Assembly: GCA_009763385.1 (NCBI GenBank)
Contig: CM019823.1
Coordinates: forward strand, 172,824,503-172,888,502
Direction of reading: 5' to 3'
DNA length: 64,000 nt
DNA from: Coix lacryma-jobi var. lacryma-jobi
Taxonomy: Eukaryota > Streptophyta > Magnoliopsida > Poales > Poaceae
Position numbers and translations under genes: made by a program. Shown in pieces: positions 1 to 11,090 of the stretch (its first letter is position 1; each line of letters starts with the position of its first letter). Below the pieces are notes generated by a model. That model was not told where the DNA came from. It made no database searches and worked only from the letters and a program-made list of their open reading frames with translations.

Positions 1-31
1 TGTCTCAACGATTCCCCACAGTTCGTTCCGG

Positions 32-931
32 ATGGCAGATCCCTCTCTACCACTCCGCCGCGGCACGGTGATGCGCTTCGGGAGCCTAGAGTTCGTCGCT
101 CTAGGCAGCGGCTACGACTTGGCCCTTCTCCTGCCTGCACAGCCCCTCGCTGCCGAGACCCCTCGGCGCCTGCCCGAGCATATCAGATGCCCAAAATGTC
201 GCTCATCCCGCGCCCCATGGAGGCGTTGGGTGCCGACCGCGCCTAGTCCCTCCGCGCGGACCAAGGTCGTCCCACCGCGTTCCACTGGAGCTTCCCGCTC
301 GGCCGGTCCGACGGAACCCTCCGTAAGGGGTTTGGCTGGGATGGGTCAGGCCGGCCAGGGAACGCCGACGGATCTTCCACAAACCCCGATGACAAGCACT
401 GTGATACCACCACCAGTGGAGGCGTCGGGCTTACCGGCACCGAGGGCAGGGGCGGCGCTGTCTCCATACCTCTACGGTCTCGACAATACCGCTCGAGCCT
501 ACTCCACGATGGTGCGTGCCCACTTCAACAACACCACGGGTCTCCCGGGATGTCACCTGAGACCGACCCTGAGCCCAGTGGCAACGCCGGCAACGCCCGT
601 GTACGCCGAAACCACCGACGACGACACGTGGGCAAACACAGACTTCTCCGGGCTCCACGACGCAGAGGCGTTACGCCGTTTTCTTGGGACCAGCGACTAC
701 TGCTTCAATGACTTTGACGCTAACGAGGACGACCTCCTCGACGACGACGACGACTACGACCTCATGAGGGTATTCTTCCACCTCGAGCGTGATGGAGCCA
801 CCGCCTCGGACAGTGAGACGCATGAACCCGACGCGGCCGCCATCGCAGCTGCAGCGGCGGCTGGGGGAACGCCTCCAGGACAGGGAGATGAACCAGAGGA
901 TCCCGTCAATCCAGCAAACCCGCATGACGAA
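32..931 (+). pseudogene. gag N-terminal part of element A, cut by an Athila-type insertion
   Basis: The frame is open from ATG 32 for 300 codons and then runs into the inserted LTR at 932. The ATG context (ccggATGG) matches the start of element B at 38307 (ctggATGG), and both begin with a stretch containing FGSLEF. The protein is low-complexity and acidic; residues about 230-250 form a run of Asp/Glu. This leader precedes the recognisable gag core and I know no function for it. The insertion falls exactly between codons, so the frame resumes at 9559 once the 5-bp target duplication is discounted. The six codons read into the LTR (to 937) are artefact. Confidence 0.7.
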
Positions 932-2177
932 TGTTGACGCTGGTTATCTATCAAAATTAAAGGATAAATAAATATGAAAAGTGCATGAATTCAATCACAA
1001 ACAAAGGTTTAGGGTTTTAATTGACAATATTCCATGAGTTTTGGTGAATTGTGATTCTGCAGGGACTAAACCAGGAAACCAGCGCTGATTGCTTCCCCTA
1101 GAAGGAAACCTACGGGAGATAACGCAAACGCCAAGTCAGGAATATTCCAGAAGGTTCTAGAGGACACCACGAGGCGGGGCACCGCGAGAGGCCGCCAGGT
1201 GGGACCGGTCGGTCCCACCATGAGACCGCCGGTCTCCCCCCGGGCCCGCTGGCTTCCGTCTTCTGCAAGCTTCCTCCACCGACCTCTAGGACTCATCTCG
1301 GCCGTACCTAAAGTCGGTTTGATCTAACGGCTGCGGTTGATCCCTCAGGGCTATATAAACAGGCCCCCTAGACCCCAGGGCAGATCAAGTCCCTCTTCAG
1401 AAAAGACTATGCCTCATTCAGAAACCCTAGAAGAGACTTCAAGAGCCAACTATCAAGTAGAAGACTAGTTACCCCTCTAGTTTAGATGTAGAACCTAGTC
1501 TTATACTAGAACTAGAAGAGAGAGAGAGAGGAAGAGATCAAGAAGGAGCTCCGGCCTGTCGGATCAACTTCTTCATCTTGTACCTGCGGATTCAAGTTTA
1601 TCTTCAACTTGCTTCAGCGATTGTTTCAGTAATCAACGTCTATATTTAAGTTTGAGTCATTGTTCTTATTATTCTTAAGGTTTATGACTCTCTTTTGAGT
1701 ACTTTAATTCTAGTCATTCTAGAGTTAGAGTAGTTGGATAGTGTAAGCGTGGTGCTTAGACCTGATAGCTCATAAATGCCTCCTATAACGCCGGTAGTAG
1801 TGGTTGTTCGCAAGGGTGACTCTTATAGCCTTGTTGATTCTTCTATAGTCCACTTACCCGTGTGTAGGCTCGGTAGGATTATACATTTACATAAAAGACT
1901 CATACTCTGTTTGTGACCTTTTATGGCAACTTTCCCACTAAGAATAATATAAACATATCACTCTTAAGTTGGAATTAGACAACCTTTATGATCCCCTTTA
2001 TACTTCTAGATTCTCCATCCTTGTTAGCTACTCAGGGGTTATACACTTTAAGACTTAACACTATCCATTCCTTTGGGTTCGATATTAAAATTAGGTTACT
2101 CCGGTGAAGTGCTACTTCGGTAGATCTTATCTGTGCGCTTGCGGATAAAGTAGAGTGTGCGTTAATTTATACCAACA
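932..2177 (+). repeat. 5' LTR of E1
   Basis: This 1246-bp LTR starts TGTTGACGC and ends ACCAACA, giving a short terminal inverted repeat TGTTG/CAACA. Its first ~150 bp align by eye with the E2 LTR at 27644 (shared phrases such as attccatgagttttggtga and gcagggactaaaccaggaaa). A TATA box lies at 1352-1359, and a GA-rich low-complexity stretch at about 1510-1530. A small hairpin with arms TAAGCG/TGCTTA and loop TGG lies at 1744-1758. Only the last ~120 bp (from about 2065) reappear at 9429-9553. Confidence 0.88.
1352..1359 (+). promoter_or_regulatory. TATA box of E1 LTR (U3)
   Basis: TATATAAA lies in the context agggcTATATAAAcag, the same context as the E2 LTR boxes at 28076 and 34978. It is about 420 bp into the LTR, as expected for the U3 promoter that starts genomic RNA. 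Confidence 0.75.
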
Positions 2178-3714
2178 AACATTTCTGGCGCCGTTGCCGG
2201 GGAACGGTAGATCAACTTAAGTCTTAGTTTAACCTTGTAATCATACTTTTATCTATTCCTTTTTTGTCCCAGTCTTTTCATTATTTTTTGTTTTCATTCT
2301 TATGAATGTTGTTTTAATTCCACTCTTATCCATCATAACCCCATGATCAAGCTATAACCAGTAGAATCCTTATACCCTATCATAACATCTGGTTATTAGC
2401 TATGCCTACCTTTCTGCTGCAGCATAGAAATATAATTGCAAAAATATTCCTTCAGGTATTTTTATCACTAACCTTCCCAGGTCTGGAGCAGAAAAGAACG
2501 AAGGAACAACAAACACAAGGTATGTCCAACCAATCATCATGCAACATTGAATTACATTCATCCAATCGTGATTTCTGCAAAATCCAAGCTTGGGGAATAG
2601 ACTTTCTATGAACATCTCTTGCTATGTTGCTATGTTGGTTGTCCCTACTTCAAGATATGCTCATACAATAATCATACTCTTTCATCACTATATGAATAAA
2701 TCTCTATAATGCTTTCATGTTACCTTTACCTGCTATAGTATATGTATGGGTTTGAAGTATAGTCATACATCTCTTTAAATTAGGCATGGTGTTTAGTTTA
2801 AACCAAGAGGTGTGTTGATTTCGCTTCAGAAGGATTTTAAATTAAGCATGGTGCTTAGGTTAGAATACCTTCCTAAGTCAAATTAGACATGGTGTCTAGG
2901 TTGATTTCTGAACTGATAATATGCTATAGTAGATATTGGATATTTTGTTGGACTAACCCCTGTAGGAAAACTTTCAATATCAATTTGGGAAAGTCCAGAG
3001 ATGAACTCACACTGGAGATGAAGAGACACATGAACTTCAACAACTCTTGCACAATGAAGACTCAGATCATTCATCATGGATGAAAGAACTGTGAGTATCA
3101 AAGTTTATTTATTTTGTCTTCTACTGCAAGTTATCTTTTGCCTTAAATCATGTTAAAGTGCAGCCAACACATGAAATACTAGTCTATGCTAAAGTGATCC
3201 TAAAAACATCTTTTTATTAGCATAGATGCAAAATACATAAGTTGTGGATAATAACCCATGTTTCAAATTCCTGCAATCCTTTGGGTATATATCCACTAAC
3301 ATTATGCAGGAGAGAGATTTTGTTCATCCATGGTTTGGTTTGAACATTGAAGATCCAAAACTCAAACCATAGACATACAAACCTACTCCCATTTCACAAA
3401 TGGTGCTAGCCTAGCTTTGAGTCTTGCTTGGGCGCTGATGACGAACAGGATGCGACTTACCTCGTGTGAGACAACCTATGCCTGCAATCATCATAGTCCA
3501 GGACATCAAGACAAGAAGTGAGAAGTTATCCTCTTTTCTAATCAAAAGCTAGCTTGGGAGACAAGATGGTACCACTACAACAATAACAAGATCTACAAGT
3601 CAAACACATGAGCATGTTGTTTGGGAATCCATCTACATCACAAGCCAGCCTGGGAGAGACATTCCATTGTCTAGATGTGTTTCACAATCAAAGGGAGGAA
3701 GGAGAAACACATCT
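2178..3714 (+). other. E1 left internal region, no intact gene
   Basis: Here E2 carries gag, but I find no gag frame and no zinc knuckle. The stretch is AT-rich. Between 2781 and 2898 it holds three imperfect repeats, each containing a small hairpin with loop TGG: arms TAGGCA/TGTTTA (2781-2795), TAAGCA/TGCTTA (2842-2856) and TAGACA/TGTCTA (2884-2898). The sequence caccactc...ggaagatcg just downstream belongs to the protease remnant. The region is best read as a rearranged or replaced gag region of a non-autonomous copy. Confidence 0.55.
2186..2203 (+). other. Primer binding site, tRNA-Asp, of E1
   Basis: The 18 nt TGGCGCCGTTGCCGGGGA are complementary to the 3' end of plant tRNA-Asp(GUC) including CCA. 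The site begins 8 nt after the LTR end, the same spacing as in E2. Use of tRNA-Asp is characteristic of Athila/Calypso-type elements. Confidence 0.9.
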
Positions 3715-3954
3715 TCAAACATATTGATCTCCTACCCACCATTTTGATCGATACAAACCACTAGATGCTATCCCAGTCGAGAAGAAGAGTATGATCCACC
3801 ACTCATTCTTGGAAGATCGTTCTTGAACACCATCAATATTATCATCTTTGCCGGACCTGGACAAGTCAACTTTTGGATCTTTCGCTGCATCTTCAACATC
3901 TACATCACTTATGAGCAGCCACAGAGAACCAAGAGAAGACGTCGAAGGGAGAGT
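3715..3954 (+). pseudogene. Protease C-terminal remnant of E1
   Basis: On the plus strand around 3791-3850 the translation contains PPLILGRSFLNTINI, which matches the second protease repeat of E2 (HIILGRSFLNTTGAI). This is the conserved Ile-Leu-Gly-Arg segment near the C-terminus of retropepsin-type aspartic proteases of Athila elements. It is followed by a basic tail (RTKRRRR-like, about 3930-3950), as in E2. The catalytic Asp-x-Gly half is not visible. The minus-strand ORF over this stretch is a shadow. The solo LTR begins at 3955, inside this gene's tail. Confidence 0.6.
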
Positions 3955-6900
3955 TGTGACAGAACCGACCAATTTATACCAGATTAAGCACTGAATCCCC
4001 GCTTTCGCAGAGATTAGCAGATACTTAAGCTCGTACAAACCCGGTAGTCTAGAAATCTCGAAGGATTTCAAGTCATTCAACTTTAACCAAGATCGTAATA
4101 GATTAGCGTACATGTCCGCAAATCACATTCAGTTCGCACATAGTTCAAATACATCGGAGTTCAACAGTTATTACAAACCATAGTTTGAAGCTTAAGAGCG
4201 CAAGCAACATAGTTTTGAAACATAAGTTTTTGGTTCACAATACAGTGCCAATGCCTGATCAGTCCACAAAAGCATCAGGAGAGGATAAGAAATGACCATG
4301 CCCTTGGTCTACTCATCACCCGCGACGGGGTACAGACAGTTCTCGCAATAGCCGTAGAAGCATTGCCCATCTGCAACAACAAAGGGATAGAACCCTGAGT
4401 ACGAGAAGGTACTCAGCTAGACTTACCCGTCATAAACCAGAAATAAGTGACACCAAGGAGGATGCAAAGCTGTATCTGGGGTTGGCCATACTCACCTTTT
4501 GCGTAAAAGCATTTTATTAGGAATTAATCAACATTTAAGTAAGAGCAGTCACTTTTAAGTAATCAAAATGATTAACTAGATTTGCACCTGATCTAGAACA
4601 AGCACTTGACTACTTAATCAAGCAAGAGTGACTATTTCATCAATAGCCTTTCAGATTCAACATCATAACCATCATTAGTTCCATAAGTTACTATGGTAAC
4701 ACATGCCCAGTCAAGTTACTCACTATCCAGGAGCGATGGTGATTATAATCGATTTCTACCAGCTGGGAATAAAGTATCGCACACTCGCCCGATCACACCC
4801 TGCCAGGCGACCGTCGGCGACCAATTCAGGAGGTTCGAGAACACAACACGCGGGACGACCATGGGCCCTTCTACACCGGGGGTTATCTCAATGCCAGGTC
4901 GCTCAAGCTATTAACTGCCCACGGTCATGCCAGGTCAATCAGGCCCCGCCTGTCCACGGACCATGCCAGGTTGCTCAGAATAGTTGCCCACGGTACATAT
5001 AAGGCCCTGGGTGTTAGGCGTCAACATCTCCATCACCGGCTCGAAAAACCTTACTTGGCTTCACGGGAGGTACCCGCACCTGCTCCATTAAGTGATTGAC
5101 GCGTTCAAATTGACTAAGGTGTGCCTTCGTCGGTTCCTAATCGACACAGACGGGAGACTACTAGCACACAGAACCCATGTCCTGCTGCTCCTACATCCCG
5201 CCCGGTCTCAGATTAATTATCACATGGTTATCTCCATAATAGCACCAGGCCAGTCATGATCAGTATCCACCTATGTGCGGGAGACAGGATATCACCCGAC
5301 TTTTACCGGTCTAAGCAGGGCTAAGCATATAAATCGAGCCTAGACCTAACAGGGATATTAAGATAACAATGGCAGGTGGACAAGGATAATTGATCAATGC
5401 AGCAACGATATCATCCAATTCCTATAACCTAATGCAACAAGCATATCAGGTAAATTTTATAACAGTAATTTGCAAACCGTAGGAGTAAGATGCTCCGGGA
5501 CTTGCCTCGCTCAAAGTCGGAAGGTCGGTGATCACGACACTCCGGTAGATCCTCGATGTCTCCTTCCGGGGTCTTCTCGTCCAGTGTCCCCTCCTGGCAC
5601 TGCTCCTCGGGTGGCGGATCCTAAACCTCCGCTACCGATCCTGTATGATGCATAACACGAATAAATAACACGAATGCACATGAGATGCACTGGTGATGCA
5701 ACATAGAGCAAGACAGATCAGGAGATAAGCACATGTCATCTACTAAGATAACTCGGGAGATAAGCACATGTCATCTACTGCGATAACTCAGGAGATAAGC
5801 ACATGTCATCTACTGCGTTCTCTTCAACAAGGTAGTCAACATCAACTAGTGACTACTAAAGACCTTAATCAACTAACCATCTAACTAACTTCCCTAGTTA
5901 CTGATTAGGATCCCTAATCACCACAGCAAGCACTCACTTAACCAAAGTACCCTCCTTAATTACTTGCTGAAATAAATCTATTTAACCAAGCCTACAACAG
6001 CAACCCAATCTAGACAGCTTCAGAAAAATCTACAAAAATTACTGGAAGTTAACAACACATAACCTAGTCCACTGTCCAAATTTCAACCTATTTGGACTTA
6101 AACTCCATCCTCCATGAAAAAGACAAATTCTATCATGAAAAAGTGCTTTGAACTACACATCCTAGCAAACAGTGTTAAACAACAAATTTCTCATTTTTCC
6201 ACTGAACTTCTTAGCACAAGAGCAGTGTCCATAAATTCTCAAGTTCATATTCCTCATATTTTAATTACTACAAAATAAACAAGGAAACAACATTTAATCA
6301 TTTTAATTACTACTGTCCAATTATTCCACAGAGCAACTCCATATTATATTTTTCCCAGAAACTATTTATCAAAACAAACCTAACAAAGCAAGAATCATAT
6401 TTTTCTGAGCAATACACAGTTTATTAAGCATTTAACAAGATTTCAGCCTAAACATTAATTAAATATAACTACACAGAAATTTATCACAAACTGGGCATAT
6501 TATATTTTTCATGCATAGAACTCATCACAACAACCCTAACAAAATTTGTTTCACCTTTTTAGCATTTATAGATTGCAAGATATGAATTAAACAAGCAATT
6601 CAAACATTTCTTAAACTATTTAAACAAAACCCTGAAAAACTCCCTAACCTAAACTGCTATGCGCACCCGAGCTATTGCACCCAGACCTCTGACAACCCGG
6701 ACCCGAGCCACTGACCTGCGGGCCCTCGGGTCAAACCGGCCCCACCTGTCATTCCCACCGAAACAGAGGAGAGGTTGACCGCGGCGGAGCTCGCCGGCGG
6801 CGACCTCTCCGGCGAAACCAACTCCACCGGCGGACTCCCCTTCTCCTTCCGCACCCGATGGTGCCCCTATTTGGCCCAGCGCACGCGCGAATCAAGCTCG

Positions 6901-8291
6901 CCGGCGACCATGGCGGACACGGCGGCGCGGACCTAGCTACGCCGGCCGGCTCCGGCCACGACGAGCGAAACGGACCCCTGCTTCCTACTCCAGCGACCTT
7001 CAAAACCCTAACTCGAGGCTCAGAAGCTAGGGTTCTCCCTCCGAGCACCCGCGACCACGGCCATGCCAACTCCGGCGACCATGGCGAGCGGCGGACGGCG
7101 GCGTACTAACACTACCAAACCCTAATCGGCCAAACCGACTCCCCCTTCTTCCTCCGCGGACCTCACCGACTCTAGAACGGGGGTTAGGGCAGCACGAAAC
7201 CACGGGACGGAGGCCGGCCACGGCGAACCGAGCTCGGCGGTCATGGCGGCCATGGCGGTGGCTCATCCCGGGGCTTGCCTAGGGTCTCCTATGAAGCGCT
7301 AAGGGTAGCACGAGGTGCGAGAGCTCACAGCAAAGCTTGGTGGGTGGTTGGATGGATGGTGCGGTGGCAGGACGGCGGCGAACGGCGGCGGTGCTCGCGG
7401 CTTTTCCCCTTTTTCCGCTCGGACTCCGGCGAGAGAAAGCGAGAGCGAGAGAGACAGAATGGAGGGAGTGCGGCTTCGGCAGGGGCGAGGGCGGCCTTGT
7501 GCTCGCCACGCCGCGCGCGGACGCTGCGTCCCCGGCCTGCTCGCGCCACGTGGCGGCCGAGTTCTGGCGCGGTCGGCCACGACCGGCGTCAATTCAAACT
7601 GAATCGGCCGAATTCAGTCGACGATGGCCGACTGACGGTCGGATTTTGGCCGCGATTATCTCCTAATCCATTCGATGAAACGCTGAACCACTTGCTCCAT
7701 TGCTTAGAGCTACATGCCAGCTACAACTTTGATTACAAGATCGAGCTTTGGTTCGGCCTAGATTGCTCTCGAAAAAGCTCCAAAGATGGCTAGGCAAAAC
7801 TGTTTTGATAGTTAGGACTTAGAAGAATTTTCTAAGTCTAATCTCCCCCATTTCTGTCTTGTGGGTCCTAAAACACCTTGTTAAACCCATTTTCATGAGT
7901 TGGGCCTTAAACAACTTTTGTTCTACTCTAAATTCTACACACTTTTGGTTAAGGGCCCACGGCCATACAAAGCTTCTATCAAGAAGGTCTTAGTTAGTCA
8001 AACAAAAGGACTCCTAGGGCTCTATTAAGGCAACTAGGGTTAGAGACTTGGTTAGCCAAAATGACCAACACAAACCTAGCTTCATTTTGACTCCTCATCA
8101 AGGTTCAACTACTTAGGAGACTTAAACACTCCAAAAATCAAGTCAATCAAGCATCACTTCAAGCATAACATTACAAATGCACACATGAAATGACACTTTA
8201 CAAAAAGAAATGCAACATGGAATGATGATGCTTTATGCTTATGAGATGTCAAGTTATGCATTTAGGGTTGCTTAACACCTAGGGTGTTACA
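3955..8291 (-). mobile_element. >4 kb solo LTR (Tekay/Del-like) nested in E1
   Basis: Read on the minus strand, this 4337-bp block starts TGTAACACC and ends CTGTCACA. The other solo LTR here (57895-61971) has the same termini and the same start on the plus strand (TGTGRCAGAACC). It has no coding domains, primer site or polypurine tract, so I read it as a solo LTR left by LTR-LTR recombination. Flanks agagt (3950-3954) and aagaac... (8292 on) give at best a degraded target duplication (3 of 5). It contains a 35-bp tandem repeat at 5721-5822. Very long LTRs that begin TGTAACACC fit the Tekay/Del chromovirus group, but with no pol the lineage is inferred. Confidence 0.65.
5721..5822. repeat. 35-bp tandem repeat, three copies
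   Basis: Units start at 5721, 5756 and 5791 with ggagataagcacatgtcatc. Period is exactly 35 bp. The third unit is incomplete. It lies inside the solo LTR at 3955-8291 and is not seen in the other two long LTRs. Confidence 0.9.
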
Positions 8292-9428
8292 AGAACCAAC
8301 TGCCAAGAATTGAGGAGGGCATCATTAAAGATGAAGCACTGCACCATAAGAGTTAGAAGATGGAGAGATAGTACCTGAGCCAGCAAATCAAAAAGAACAG
8401 CCAATAAGATCTCCATCATCTAGACATTGTCGAGAGAACAAGTCTCAATTGTGACATTACAAGACAAAAGACTCTCATGGAGGCACTCGAGTAGCAGCTC
8501 TAAATTCAAGTCTCTTGCCAATCCAATGATTAAAGGAAAACAAGAAAGGTTGACGAGAGAAGAATGCGGAACCGCCCCTACATCCTCATAATACAGAATT
8601 AATACAAGAAAGAGAGGATCCTAGTCAGCATACTCGAGGAACAATGCACCTTCGCTGATAAGACGACATAAGAGAAGGAAGATCGATACCTCTAAAGATG
8701 ATTCCACTGTGATCTTCCTCCTCTCAAGCAAACTGTGAGACAAGCAAAAGACGACAAGGCAGCTAGACAAGAGAAGCTTCCACAAGGTGGTTTAGCACAA
8801 TCACTCTCCAATGACAAATTAACATTTCAAGGTAAGTAACCATCACGTTAAAAGCTTCTTCTTGATTCTAGTATGAACATAAATAAAGAACTAAACATAT
8901 TTAAGTTGCACCTCACTTGATCTAACCTAATCAACTCAACATGTTCAGTTCTTTACTCTTTGTTCCTAGATTTACTCTCTTTGTCTTAACTAAATGAGCT
9001 AAAATATTGTGCATCTAACCTTTGGAAGATGATATATCTCAATTATGAAAAGATTGACACTTTATGTATAGATTATCCTTCCTTGGGTTAAGTAATTTGA
9101 TCTGTTAAATATTTTAAGATGCTACTTTTATGCTCATCCTCTGATCCTATCACTCATGTTAAGATTGAATAGAACACATAAACAACAAGTTTGTCTTGTG
9201 CAATGTGCCTAAGGTTAGAGAGGAATAAATAAAACTTTTGGTTCTGTTGGTGTTTTTCCACCAACAGAGCCCATGCATTTGATCTCTACCTTGTCTTTAT
9301 GAACAAGACACACTCTTGAGCAAACATGGAGAAGTTTATCACTCCCAAATTCTACAGAGTGAAGGTCCTAGATCTACAAGAACATGCACACTGAGCAAGA
9401 TGTTGCCAGCTTCCACAATTAATGTTTC
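8292..9428 (+). other. E1 right internal region, noncoding
   Basis: This stretch continues E1 after the nested solo LTR. The junction text (ccaagaattga) resembles E2 just after its protease ORF near 32140-32160. I see no ORF of note. Near 8790-8850 there are phrases resembling the 3' noncoding part of E2. No polypurine tract can be placed because the start of the 3' LTR is missing. Confidence 0.5.
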
Positions 9429-9553
9429 ACTTCAAACTATCCGTTCCTTTGGGTTCGATATTAAAACTGGGTTACTCCGGTGAAGTGCTACTTCGGTAGA
9501 TCTTATCTATGTGCTTGCGGATAAAGTAGAGTGTGCGTTAATTTATACCAACA
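9429..9553 (+). repeat. Truncated 3' LTR of E1 (last ~125 bp)
   Basis: The sequence from about 9429 (actatccgttcctttgggtt) to the terminal CCAACA matches 2065-2177 of the 5' LTR with a few substitutions. The first ~1.1 kb of the LTR is absent, so a deletion has removed the 3' LTR promoter and the polypurine tract. Confidence 0.85.
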
Positions 9554-9558
9554 ACAAA

Positions 9559-11090
9559 CAGGTCGCGCAGATCGCGCAAATCTGGAAGATGAAGGCCAAA
9601 CTCGACGAGGATCGCCGGCGGCTGGACCAGATCGAGCAAGCCCTTGAGCGAAGCCGCGTCCCGCCGCGCGGCGAAGGCGCTCGGAGTAGGGCTCGAGATG
9701 TCCAATGACAGATCGTCGAGGATGAAGTACCTGAGCTTCCCACCAACTGCTTCCCTCGAGTAGGGCAAAAAGTTGTAGCAGCGACCATGCTGCTGCGAAA
9801 CATGCCCGAGCCATCAACCCCTGAAGGTCGACGCATTCGAGACGAGATGAAAGACCTTCTCCAGGCCGCAGCCGTGCAGCAGGCTGAGAGTTCGGCCTCG
9901 AAGCGTCGAGGAGTAGCCTCAGAGCGACCAATCGAGCCCCTCCGCAATCAAAGGGAGGCCTCGGTTCACCAACCCATTGCCCACTGAGCTAAGAATATGC
10001 GGGATTGCATCATCGACCCACGTGAACCGCGCGATCTGAACGATGCCCGCCACGACATCCTCAGGGGACAGCGTCGTGAGGACAAGGGAGCCGAGGAACG
10101 AGGCATTACCGCCCATCGAGGGGGACGTTACGATAGCAACGAAGACCGCATCGCGCCTGAGCCGCCTAGCCCATGAGTCTTCAGCAGGGCCATCCGCGAC
10201 ACGCCGCTACCAGAACCATTTCAACCCCCTACGAGCCTCGTCAAATACAACGGTGAAACCGAGCCCGAGCTCTGGTTAGCCGATTTCCGACTGGCTTGTC
10301 AACTAGGTGGGGCTTGGAGCGATGACCGAGCCATCATCCGTCCGCTTTTCCTCTCCGATTCCGCCCGAAGATGGCTCGAGGCGCTCCCTCCTGATCAGAT
10401 CTAAAACTGGACCGACCTAGTTCGGGTCTTCGAAGGAAATTTCAAAGGAACCTACATCCGTCCAGACAACTCGTGGGACTTGAGCCGATGCAAGCAGCTG
10501 GCCAACGAGTCTCTCCGCGATTATGCACGACGCTTCTCCAAACAGCGCACGGAGCTGCCGCACATCACTGACCATGACGTGATCATGGCATTTGTCTCTG
10601 GCACCACTTGCAAGGACTTGGTCCGCGAATTAGGACGTAACCGACCCACGACGGTCAACGAGTTAATGGACGTAGTCGCAAACTACGCGGCCGAGACGAA
10701 GTGGTCGGGGCTTTCTTCGACGAAGCATGCGAGAAGGGCAAAGCGCGGGCACCAGAAGGCGAGGGCTCGAGCAAGGACCCGAAAAAGGGCATCAACAACA
10801 ACAGCAAGAAGAAGAAGGGCCAGCGAGCCAAGCGGGAGGTCGAGGAGGATGACCTCGTCGCCGTGGCTGAACGAAAGAAGCCTTGAGGGCCCCCGGCGGA
10901 GGCGCCTTCGATAAGATGCTGAAAGAACCCTGCCCCTTTCACCAAGGAGCGGTGAACCATACTCTCAAGGATTGCCGCATGCTCAAAAGGCATTATGACA
11001 ACGCCGGCGCTAAGAAGGACGACGAGAAGAAAGGCAAGGATGACGACAAGAACGCAGAGGAGGAGGCCGAGGGCTTCCCAGAGGTCCACG
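9559..11090 (+). pseudogene. gag core of element A, broken
   Basis: This continues the frame cut at 931. Stops are visible at 9706-9708 (TGA, where B has CGG), at 9985-9987 (TGA, also present in B at 39655-39657), and near 10400 (TAA). The gag core lies at about 10240-10690 (ELWLADFRLACQLGG...; DLSRCKQLANESLRDYARRF). It is followed by a Lys-rich stretch and a CHHC-type knuckle, CPFHQGAVNHTLKDC, at about 10930-10975. Frame changes occur near 10700 and 10880. The intact protein would be the capsid/nucleocapsid precursor that packages the RNA. Element B at 38307 is the close homologue. Confidence 0.8.

Larger units (their letters stand above)
932..9553 (+). mobile_element. Athila-type LTR element E1, non-autonomous remnant
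   Basis: The element begins TGTTGAC and ends CCAACA, and is flanked by 5-bp duplications with one mismatch: acgaa at 927-931 and acaaa at 9554-9558. It has a 5' LTR (932-2177), a tRNA-Asp primer site (2186-2203), a decayed protease segment (about 3715-3954) and only the last ~125 bp of the 3' LTR (9429-9553). There is no reverse transcriptase or integrase. It is related to E2 (27644-36340): both share the LTR start, the U3 palindrome region, the TATA context, the primer site and the protease remnant. A >4 kb solo LTR (3955-8291) is nested inside. It sits in the gag of element A in the same orientation. Confidence 0.85.

Noticed and set aside
2186..2203. tRNA-Asp gene
   Set aside because: Only the 18-nt complement of the tRNA 3' end is present, at the primer-site position after an LTR. 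The same holds for 29448-29465.
7275..7793. 172-codon frame and several overlapping frames
   Set aside because: They overlap on both strands of the GC-rich part of the solo LTR and have low-complexity translations, so they look like chance.
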